Shown here in pieces: positions 7,701-13,082 of a DNA stretch of 14,625 nt. Source of the DNA: an uncultured Lachnospiraceae bacterium (GTDB lineage Bacteria > Bacillota > Clostridia > Lachnospirales > Lachnospiraceae). The stretch's first letter is position 1; each line of letters opens with the position of its first letter. The stretch covers positions 1 through 14,625 of the forward strand of contig CALGGH010000236.1 in NCBI GenBank assembly GCA_937916415.1, in the 5' to 3' direction. Below the pieces are notes generated by a model, which saw nothing but the letters and a program-made list of their open reading frames with translations, ran no database searches and was not told the origin of the DNA. The position numbers and the translations under genes are program-made.

Positions 7701-10328
7701 ACTACAAACAATGGCAACTATGATGCTGTTTTGTACCTGACGGATACTAGCGGTGATTATGACAATGAATCGCTTATCACGATTGAGAAAGATACCGCTG
7801 CGGTTGGTACAAGCGATGCGCTTGATATTAACCAGGCTGTCGTAATCACGGATAATGGAAGTCAGCCCGCCAACTGCACAAAGGGTTCCAGGAAAGAATT
7901 AAAGGCAGAGGCTAAAATGTACGATCAGGATAAGAACCTAAGGACGTATTCCAGTACATATTCTCTTTCTGAGGCGGATGATGCACTTGGACATACTTGG
8001 CTTGATCCCGTAGTTACCTGGACAGACTCCAATGGCGACGGCAAGTATACGCAGAATGAAGTTACCGTGACTCGTACATGTTCAGCTTGCGGTGAAAAGA
8101 TTACCCTTTCCGTCGTGAGCGTAACTGGAACCATATCCGTTGAACCCACATGTACTAGAGATGGAAAGGCTACATACAGCGTAACTTATGCTAATGTTGA
8201 CAAGTATGAAAAAGCCGCAGGTAACGTGACTGATACGAAAAATGTCAAAGAATCTACCGTGAAAGCTCTTGGTCATAATTATGACTTAGTAGTGGAATGG
8301 GCTGCCGATCACAAGACGGTGACCAAGGCGACGCTGGTATGTGACCAATGCACGGAAAGCGAAACCGGACATACCGTTGACGTAACAACCAGCGGGAGCA
8401 TCACCTATAATACGCAAACAGATAAGGAAACCGGAGAGGTTCTCAGCAATCAGGCAATTTATGCTGCCGGAACTGAAAATGAGGTTAAGTCCGAGGTATG
8501 GCTCTCTCATACTGAACACAACTGGGTATTTGACGGATTCACATGGTCCGGTCTGACCAGCGCGACAGGCGGCTTCACATGCTCTGTAGGCAGTGAGAAG
8601 AAGTCTGCAACCGTAGAAATGACATCCAAGACCAACGGCGAAGGCGATGAGGCTGTCACCGCTTACACGGCGACTGTGTCTGTGGATCCCGAGGGCAAGT
8701 CCATCACGGCCATCACCGAGACCAAGTACGTCAAGGCCGACGGCACCGAGGGCACCAAGGCTGACTTCAACAAGGCGGCAGGTTCTTCAGAGTCAGGTTC
8801 AACCGAAGGCGAGGCAGTTCAGACCGGTCAGGAGACCGTAAACCTGTTCTACACCGATGTTGAACTTAGCATTCCTCTTCCGAGCGACGCGGACGTATCC
8901 AAGGCAACCGGAAACTGGAAGGCATACTATGAAGTTGATTCCAGCGGCGACGTGACCGTATTGGCAGTCGGAGCGGCGAACCGCAAAAAGGCGGCCAACG
9001 CAAAGAACAGCCTGATCGTAATCCCTCGCGTTGACTCCGAAGGAAACGTGATCGGCGAGTTCGAGTATTCGCTTCCCGTAAGCTACGTCAAGCCCACCCT
9101 GAAGCTCACGAGCACCAAGGGCACGGTAAAGACGGGCGCAGGCGACCAGGTGCTCTTCACCAGGGTTACCGAGAAGAAGTCCACGGGCGCGTTTGAGCCC
9201 CTCGACATATCGGATCAGGATACCGAGAACGTACCTTACTTTACCGCCAAGTCCGGTTCCGTGACCGTTGAGACCGGCGACAACGCAGGCGACCTGGCGA
9301 TCACCGCATCCGCCAAGGCATCCGGCAAGATCGGCATCCAGCTTCCTAACTGGACCGAGAAGATCGAGCTGGCATACACCGTGGCACAGAGCGCCAAGAA
9401 CGTGCTCACGGCTTCCACGAAGCAGATCACCGTTAACGTGAACGCTGACAAGAACAAGGCTGAGGCCCAGTCATTCAAGATTTACGTAAACGGAAACGAG
9501 GCTTCAAGTGAGGACGCAGTTGCCGTTACCCTTCCCAAGAAGGATTCGGGACTCGTCGTAACCGGAATTGAGAACGGCCAGCTTACCGATTCCGAGGTGA
9601 CCTTCGCATACGGCGACGCCGCACCCGTGAAGGGAACCTACACCTACAAGTTCTCGACCGCTGACAAGGGTTCCGTATCCGTCAAGGTAGTGGTATCCAA
9701 TGCGGCACTCGCCAACAAGTCCGTGACCTACAAGGTACAGGGCAAGATGGACGTGGTGACCAGGACTCCCATGGTTCTCATCCCCACGCTCAAGGGCGTG
9801 ACCGGTGAGATCACTGACGTGACCCTGGGAGACAGTGAGACCGAGTTCGAGGCAGAGTACAATGAGGAGACGAATCAGGTGATCGTCACTCCCGTTGACT
9901 GGACCAAGGTTGCGATTGCCAACACTACCAAAACCTTTACCACCACGGTAAGCGGAGTTGAGTGCAAGACCGACGTCAAGTTCAAGCCCCTTGCCAAGAA
10001 GCCTACCGTCAAGATTGACAAGGTAGTCCTTCCCAAGGCAAAGGTAATCGCTTCCACGGAAGACGATGCCGCACTTGGAACGGCCAACGTATACGCATAC
10101 AGCAAGTTTGGAGGAAAGACCTTCTCAGTCGCTCCCGACAAGGTGACGGTTGACGCAGCGTCCGCAGCCAAGGCAAACGTAAAGGTAGAGTATGACGAGG
10201 AAGAAGGCGTTCTGAACGTAACCGCCCTTCCCGGCAACTCCAAGGCCAAGCTCGGATCGGTTAAGGTAACCCTCCAGTTCGGCAGCGTTTCCGTAACCAA
10301 GAGCGTAAGCATCAAGGCCAAGAAGTGA
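1659..10328 (+). CDS. Giant secreted Ig-like/beta-sandwich surface protein (2889 aa)
   Basis: ATG 1659 follows AAAGGAG (1641-1647). Residues 1-31 are a signal peptide (basic MKKFSK, hydrophobic core, VFA cleavage site), followed by an acidic Pro/Glu linker to about residue 95. The rest is Thr/Ser/Ala/Gly/Val-rich stacked beta domains. A He_PIG-like unit lies near 960-1000 (GLTFNEKGYFEGTPTTAGTY). ASH/Hydin-like units ('..N.. G....F.. L..G....F.V.P..GL..GTYT') lie near 577-666, 813-914, 1501-1620 and 1656-1744. Three ALGH-W/CxxC repeats span about 2109-2330. A Lys-rich beta C-terminus follows. All ten cysteines I find lie after residue 1884. I see no LPxTG, SLH, dockerin or transmembrane end, so it is exported but its attachment is unknown. 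No catalytic motif is seen. A role as adhesin or surface-layer/filament protein is inferred from architecture. Base composition changes sharply inside the gene. Confidence 0.9.
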   Translation: MKKFSKTFGSFLAGLLAAAMVVTSVPEVVFAASLDQNPEAVVEDVDAVESTTDTYGDLVVDDEAPAPAEEHDAEGSVEEEPSTADIVEQEGVAVKRVFTISAQGGNTSSNNGNIGGTYGTSLASQTNGNATYTITNTIGEVSTYTYKFMKLTGTYTETDFNNADGMAAKEAMLEETSLPSGLSHSASGLKITVSGTPLEVVADGLLFLVVKDTSPTSAEYDTADDVISRITVDIVSYGGVQNAISPARDFETTANNGVLEDNDTIKFGAGTKNNVTSVSAKQGYTVGETAPEGSEADNVVPVVITYSAATLSEETGGIVNAEIISFDEGNNNSTTSVTSGTASSGAFTVTPAASAKKLSDGEPAKFTVAPAAGLLAKSVTGTTYRAKLVVTSTVFTKKTYDLEFTVSNGLAISSVTAHGGAAASGNGSDTTTNAYDLGSFKVGETIDDVVIVAAGGKGTLTFTADTASTGLTTLPEGLRFDTSTAGQIKISGMANPIATSSLDTTRAFGVTVKDEETGVETSKLYFKYRIAQADVGVKVTDGAYVESKAASLTLGAAAQNFSWYGVSGAAVTNEYATININNKSGVDLTFKMNFATADQYTLDPETVDSNKVGLLVKAGSEGSFKVLPKTSANQSSNYTLSAIGMKDTTGTLTYAQNADLTITKPATSGEYDGSGEAKAIPIDAASIGKVYSYTFEETHPATVKTVTWKINTVKVGGTGSTVAVLNDDYGLSFNNGTLSGTVKGSTATSIVLEVQANDVSKWVSIAVNKPAASVKLSSNGDDIANDGKMSMGSVKLDSVTDANATIAVKNDVAMKQTGIKAEVTAASLAPLTGADSNDYKTSFKIEYDPDTAKDTALGNSGLTLGVGESGEFKIKALDTVTKAGTYELTVKVVSDQMAAGGITFTSNLKVTDVPTIKNTNNNKSDGGGTKQLAYTVGTAADGTEQYYYAEYATNTYTGTFTYALMSGEIPGLTFNEKGYFEGTPTTAGTYKVTVSATTDTLQNDVTGTLTHEIVVTGNSTLSVKLDGVATILDGKTYTLPGEVVGYEAKGNKLALVAGATAEDATGVTVSVADAEDDRNATENLDGNAVDVIEHPENPYKGSNEYLGVSTIASTITEDEGTKFYITTKAGAPAGFYKVTVTVSATNASPVKFDVAMVVVDKLEISVPASANITVADTFTADDSSIYFTAEGGYADQKITWSEKGTSVDSISKYYITKSATAQTTKSDITNLLLATEADKIGAADGIGLKNEVVTGTAVVAAGTYTVNVGASVAKMDYSELAKEFGHVKDYIDRVAAGNQLGTSNIIPAQTAKDASFSLTIKKSSNPQITDLTYATKTASSGEIAGTVKGQSIGKNYLNISEYTYPGVPTGYSAQALTIKMTDVKNNGLYAEPKHTNSDQFTIAGGKQSVTSSGTTWTLTPATGMPKGTYTDVITFGGDDIEPVRLTVNFIVEDKTYLATVDNNITKAAAEADASLERVEYIANSAGGTTGPVEGSIPVELNVPVATTGSDFTLAIRNSGNSDISDVTAREVTLNSTTGNFVGGGNLLTFKAGETAGTGKVQLTVAANVASVDKIPVGQYGTFKVTNAITTATDKTAYIDISFKDAEAAEHEIIIPVKVLVLNGSVENVSVTPGSTEGEEVSMTKMAEFYSANDAALMFTVKNENTAASEKLIGVGASLSGTDAAKFAIVPIDSGNDDVGPGKSMDITVKPVEGLAKGTYTATIQFTADNMAAQSRVIEFEVEESTTYTANRVTTAGMFGDRGSGTLTSEYTVLTTIEASAAERLYNSLASGLTTANDYVSETATKSGDTKHVLFLDLDKDSVEDLTLTFTGGATTEASGKLTGGITAATIAIHENNSVTAASKTITLTAVQQSAAKSGGVGNKKCFSEITFNLYSIVDYAGTLFEEKTVDLEAFDGCVTVGASSTDAGTVGQAKTSIRTLVPYGSVIGSVFKDGKLPTAIETGKVVKGWETAEGSAVTTSTVATGDISAKVNGHKITYSTGSTKVEDDGVKWVWTTNNGNYDAVLYLTDTSGDYDNESLITIEKDTAAVGTSDALDINQAVVITDNGSQPANCTKGSRKELKAEAKMYDQDKNLRTYSSTYSLSEADDALGHTWLDPVVTWTDSNGDGKYTQNEVTVTRTCSACGEKITLSVVSVTGTISVEPTCTRDGKATYSVTYANVDKYEKAAGNVTDTKNVKESTVKALGHNYDLVVEWAADHKTVTKATLVCDQCTESETGHTVDVTTSGSITYNTQTDKETGEVLSNQAIYAAGTENEVKSEVWLSHTEHNWVFDGFTWSGLTSATGGFTCSVGSEKKSATVEMTSKTNGEGDEAVTAYTATVSVDPEGKSITAITETKYVKADGTEGTKADFNKAAGSSESGSTEGEAVQTGQETVNLFYTDVELSIPLPSDADVSKATGNWKAYYEVDSSGDVTVLAVGAANRKKAANAKNSLIVIPRVDSEGNVIGEFEYSLPVSYVKPTLKLTSTKGTVKTGAGDQVLFTRVTEKKSTGAFEPLDISDQDTENVPYFTAKSGSVTVETGDNAGDLAITASAKASGKIGIQLPNWTEKIELAYTVAQSAKNVLTASTKQITVNVNADKNKAEAQSFKIYVNGNEASSEDAVAVTLPKKDSGLVVTGIENGQLTDSEVTFAYGDAAPVKGTYTYKFSTADKGSVSVKVVVSNAALANKSVTYKVQGKMDVVTRTPMVLIPTLKGVTGEITDVTLGDSETEFEAEYNEETNQVIVTPVDWTKVAIANTTKTFTTTVSGVECKTDVKFKPLAKKPTVKIDKVVLPKAKVIASTEDDAALGTANVYAYSKFGGKTFSVAPDKVTVDAASAAKANVKVEYDEEEGVLNVTALPGNSKAKLGSVKVTLQFGSVSVTKSVSIKAKK
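7983..8640 (+). repeat. Three diverged ALGH-W / Cys repeats inside the giant protein
   Basis: Unit 1 starts at ALGHTW (residue 2109), unit 2 at ALGHNY (2203) and unit 3 at EHNW (about 2286). Each continues into a W-T/E-W strand and a Cys site: TCSACG (C2141, C2144) with TCTRDG (C2165), then VCDQC (C2228, C2231), then a degenerate FTCSVG (C2308) in which the second cysteine is lost. Repeats of this type recur in secreted proteins of gut and rumen Clostridia. The paired cysteines could bind a metal or form disulfides. Base composition here is low in GC (about 37% in a 60-nt sample at 8221). Confidence 0.7.
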
Positions 10329-10393
10329 TCGTCAGGCAATTCTGTCACGGATCGCAAGGGAAGTGACGAAACCTGATAGGCATGAGTAACACG

Positions 10394-10441
10394 AACCCCC
10401 GGGGGGAAGTGATGCATCAGGGCATCACCCCTCCGGGGGTT
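10394..10441 (+). terminator. Long GC-rich hairpin after the giant gene
   Basis: AACCCCCGG...GTGATGC pairs with GCATCAC...CCGGGGGTT around the loop ATCAGG, with a small bulge (two extra bases on the left arm). It starts 65 nt after the stop codon. No proper T-run follows (ATCGCATTTA), so it may be a weak terminator or an mRNA 3'-end stabiliser. Confidence 0.6.
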
Positions 10442-10496
10442 ATCGCATTTATGAAACCGGGCGTTGCTCTGCCGGCCGTTAGATATTTGTTGCTGC

Positions 10497-10576
10497 CCTC
10501 TCCTGCAATTCGTAGGCTACTAATCCATTCGTTGCCTGTTTGTAGCCCGGTTCCGGGGAAAAAAACAGTATTTTCT
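10497..10576 (+). repeat. Partial third copy of the noncoding repeat block
   Basis: CTCTCCTGC..TTCGTA.GCTACTAATCCATTCGTTG.CTGTTTGT.GCCCGG aligns closely to 14397-14478, with few mismatches over the first ~60 nt, and then more loosely through ACAGTATTTTCT / GCAGCATTTTCT. It lacks the small acidic-protein gene that precedes the block in the two full modules. In this copy GGCTAC (10515-10520) and GTAGCC (10542-10547) can pair, but the pairing is not kept in the 14397 copy. Confidence 0.8.
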
Positions 10577-10588
10577 TTAGCTGAAGTG

Positions 10589-10617
10589 TTTTATTTTTTT
10601 TCATGTGGTTATATAAT
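10589..10617 (+). promoter_or_regulatory. Candidate promoter of the 63-aa / zincin / FRG unit
   Basis: A perfect TATAAT (-10, 10612-10617) lies about 125 nt before the first gene of the unit. The -35 region is poor: TTTTAT at 10589-10594 with a 17-nt spacer, preceded and followed by T-runs. A/T tracts upstream could act as an UP-like element. This would leave a leader of roughly 115-120 nt. Confidence 0.5.
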
Positions 10618-10741
10618 GAGAAAAAAAAGAAACACGATAACCCATTCCAATCAAAACAGGAATATAACGGTTGGGAGATGGGGTTTGCGTGTTTTCTTTT
10701 GATTTATATATATTGAGGGATGAGCATGGAAGGAGAATGAT

Positions 10742-10933
10742 ATGGACGTAGTGGAATTGAATGAGTGGCCGGGTATTGAGGATTTAAGACCCATTAAGCA
10801 GGAGGACACATTTCAAAACAAACCCTTTATTTATGCCGTGAACAGCAATCGTGGGCTGTATACGGATTTTGGAATGCGGGATGAATTGGCTGCTCAGGGA
10901 ATGGAAGTATTCCGAAAGCTTACAGCGGATTAA
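10742..10933 (+). CDS. Uncharacterised 63-aa protein heading the zincin/FRG unit
   Basis: ATG 10742 lies 6 nt after AGGAG (10731-10735). An overlapping upstream ATG at 10726 stops after four codons. The product is 63 aa, slightly acidic, without a signal peptide or membrane segment: MDVVELNEWPGIEDLRP at the front, a central FIYAVNSNRGLYTDFGMRDEL and a short C-terminal helix (AAQGMEVFRKL). I do not recognise the family. It is followed after 15 nt by an intrinsic terminator and then by the zincin gene, so it is probably transcribed in excess of the two large downstream genes. That stoichiometry would suit an antitoxin or inhibitor, a sensor, or a peptide substrate of the protease. These are hypotheses; the sequence shows only the position, the strong ribosome binding site and the coupling to a terminator. 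Confidence 0.75.
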   Translation: MDVVELNEWPGIEDLRPIKQEDTFQNKPFIYAVNSNRGLYTDFGMRDELAAQGMEVFRKLTAD

Positions 10934-10948
10934 ACATTAACTCTGAGA

Positions 10949-10971
10949 AGCGGGCTTAATGCCCGCTTTTT
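10949..10971 (+). terminator. Intrinsic terminator between the 63-aa gene and the zincin gene
   Basis: AGCGGGC (10949-10955), loop TTAAT, GCCCGCT (10961-10967), then a T-run to 10971. It is a textbook hairpin plus T-tract and ends only 17 nt before the next start codon. No separate promoter for the next gene is visible in the 55-nt gap, so partial readthrough is likely: an attenuator that sets the level of the downstream genes. Confidence 0.85.
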
Positions 10972-10988
10972 CAATAAGGAGACCAGCT

Positions 10989-13082
10989 ATGAAAAGATTA
11001 TCTTCAGTGGATTATTACGCTCAAAGATATGCCCTGCTGAAATCAGCCATGGATTCTATAAAAGATTTCATTTCATCCCATTCCGAAACTTATCTAATAG
11101 AAAAAGCGATACTTGAGTTGACGATTCCTCGTTTGGACGAAGACGCGATTTATGCGGAAAGCGCACATACTATGCTTGAAAAAGAAGATAGATATCGACG
11201 GATCGTCTATGAGCATAATTCTGCATTGAGCATTGTTCAGTCAGCCATTGGTGACAAGAATAATCCTACGGATTCCTGCGATTATCGGGAAAAATGTTTG
11301 TTCGCATATCGTGAATTTTTACAGGATATGGATGAGGAATTTACCAAATGTCATGATGATTATCAGCATAGCATTTTTACAATCTCGTATGACCTAACTC
11401 GTGGACGTACGCGCATGATTACATTGTTTTCGGATCGACGTAATAATCGTCCGGCAATGTGTGCTGTTTTTATGCCTTCTGACATGGATGCCGCTAAGGC
11501 TTTTAAATATCTTCCCACGCTTGTACACGAGGCGTCACACAATTTTATGTATATAGAAAGGTCTGAGAGAAATGGGCAGGTAATCAGCTACCTTTTGAAC
11601 AGGCTGGCAAGAGATTTCATCAGGAATCTGATTGAAATCGTTCCGGAGGCAGCTTATAGTCTAAATATTTCCCAGCAAAATGCCGTACTTACTTCTGCTG
11701 TGCAAACTGCATTTAGAAAATGCATTCCCGAAGATGTATTTGAAGACATCATTAATAGGGCCAGATTGACTGAAATCCCATCAATACTAACTTCAACAAT
11801 ATTTAGCAATGTAAAACCGATAGGCGATTGGATTGACCCTTCCGGAGAACAAGTTTCTTTTGAGAAAGTTCTGTCTATGTCATTTATTGAACTTATAAGC
11901 CTATCAGGACAACCACCCGTTGGCTGTACTACTGATTCAATAGATGATGACAATGTCCTTAACAATGCCGCGATGTCTTCCTTGCTCAACGGAAAACCCG
12001 TTTCTGTTCTTGATGTCAGTCAAGTTAAAGCGGCATTTATGGTGATAAGTAAGCGATGTATTGAATGCCTGATTCGTGAAGCATGCGATAATGACCTGCT
12101 AGAAATCATTGGCTTTAACAAAAATGACGGCGATGCAACAGAGCAAATGTTAAAGAATATGTATGGCAACGAAGCTGAATTCCAGTCATTTTTGGCTACT
12201 GTGATCCAAAAAAGCCAAAAGCAACAGATGAGACCTGAAAGAATTACTGCTCTGATCAATCTGCTTGACAGTGTTATTCGCATCAGAACCAACTGCACAA
12301 ACATATTGTATGTATGTCAGTTGTGTGGAGATGGGGAAATACCCTTGACTACCGATAAATCAAGTGAATTGGGAGAGATTATTTTTTCCCACCTGCATGA
12401 TGGCATCCAATCCGTCTTAAAGTATAATATTTATAATATAGATGGATTGGAAGACAAAACGCATGGAATCCTTAATAAGATTTACTATTCGTCCAAAAAG
12501 AACCATGCCGCACTTGTTAAGCTAGGCCTTTTGGAAGAAAATAGTTCGATATTCTTGGTACACTTTGATAAAATGATGAAAATATGGACTAAAACACGTA
12601 TTGTTACCTTGATGAATGAATATATGCAAGTTTACAGGGAAATATTTGCTGATTTGGGCATGTGTGCGGTATTCAGCTTTAACCATGTCGGTTATCGAAA
12701 TTTTATGAATCTTCATAGCATGTATACTCCTGAACGGCTAAACACTGAAATTATGATGGACAGGATCGATACCGTAGAACGTGTTTTAAAAATGGCCTCC
12801 GGCATGAAGGTTGTTTCTGGCGAATTCGACAAAATGTATTTAACCATATACAAAAGCAGTGTGGCAGGTTCCGCGTGGGCAAAAACAATGCATGAAACAG
12901 AAATCGCCTCACAAATAGGAATTTACTATAATGGGGCAGATACGAATATGGATACGGATGGAATAGAGGCAGAATTTGTGAGCACATACTATGAAAAATA
13001 CCGCCAAAAACAACTATGGGCCAATGCAAATGAAAATGAGAATGGTGTCTTAAAAATAGTATTGGGGGATTACGGTGATTAA
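10989..13082 (+). CDS. Putative HExxH zinc metalloprotease (gluzincin-like), 697 aa, unnamed family
   Basis: I choose ATG 10989, behind AAGGAG at 10976-10981. An in-frame ATG at 10959 lies inside the terminator hairpin and has no ribosome binding site. The protein is cytoplasmic (no signal peptide or membrane span) and mostly helical. Its key feature is LVHEASHNF: H180, E181 and H184 form an HExxH zinc-binding and catalytic motif, preceded by YLPT and followed by a helix. Far downstream, REIFADLGMC (E551, D555) resembles the ExxxD helix that gives the third zinc ligand in gluzincins; using it here is inference. Two CxxC pairs (C357/C360, C443/C446) could form a structural metal site. I cannot name the family. 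The gene is AT-rich against the phage-like and surface genes, and its stop overlaps the FRG gene, so the two products probably act together. A defence or toxin-type role is inferred from the pairing. Confidence 0.8.
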   Translation: MKRLSSVDYYAQRYALLKSAMDSIKDFISSHSETYLIEKAILELTIPRLDEDAIYAESAHTMLEKEDRYRRIVYEHNSALSIVQSAIGDKNNPTDSCDYREKCLFAYREFLQDMDEEFTKCHDDYQHSIFTISYDLTRGRTRMITLFSDRRNNRPAMCAVFMPSDMDAAKAFKYLPTLVHEASHNFMYIERSERNGQVISYLLNRLARDFIRNLIEIVPEAAYSLNISQQNAVLTSAVQTAFRKCIPEDVFEDIINRARLTEIPSILTSTIFSNVKPIGDWIDPSGEQVSFEKVLSMSFIELISLSGQPPVGCTTDSIDDDNVLNNAAMSSLLNGKPVSVLDVSQVKAAFMVISKRCIECLIREACDNDLLEIIGFNKNDGDATEQMLKNMYGNEAEFQSFLATVIQKSQKQQMRPERITALINLLDSVIRIRTNCTNILYVCQLCGDGEIPLTTDKSSELGEIIFSHLHDGIQSVLKYNIYNIDGLEDKTHGILNKIYYSSKKNHAALVKLGLLEENSSIFLVHFDKMMKIWTKTRIVTLMNEYMQVYREIFADLGMCAVFSFNHVGYRNFMNLHSMYTPERLNTEIMMDRIDTVERVLKMASGMKVVSGEFDKMYLTIYKSSVAGSAWAKTMHETEIASQIGIYYNGADTNMDTDGIEAEFVSTYYEKYRQKQLWANANENENGVLKIVLGDYGD

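Larger units (their letters stand above)
10329..10741. other. 413-nt intergenic region between the giant gene and the zincin/FRG unit
   Basis: It holds, in order, a short stretch with nothing recognisable (10329-10393), a long GC-rich hairpin (10394-10441), a partial copy of the noncoding repeat (10497-10576), a T-rich tract with a perfect TATAAT (10612-10617), an A-rich leader and a strong ribosome binding site for the 63-aa gene. An open frame from 10382 crosses the hairpin, the repeat and the promoter and is judged not to be a gene. Confidence 0.7.

Noticed and set aside
10497..10576. Integron attC-like or structured RNA interpretation of the noncoding repeat
   Set aside because: The GGCTAC/GTAGCC pairing of this copy is not kept in the 14397 copy, the flanking cargo is not in single-gene cassettes, and no integrase is in the window.
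10382..10702. Forward open frame of 106 codons after the giant gene
   Set aside because: It has no ribosome binding site and runs through the terminator hairpin, the noncoding repeat, a T-rich promoter region and A-runs. The translation is low-complexity and unlike a protein.
10959..10988. Ten-residue N-terminal extension of the zincin from ATG 10959
   Set aside because: The ATG is inside the terminator hairpin and lacks a ribosome binding site, while ATG 10989 has AAGGAG at the right distance.
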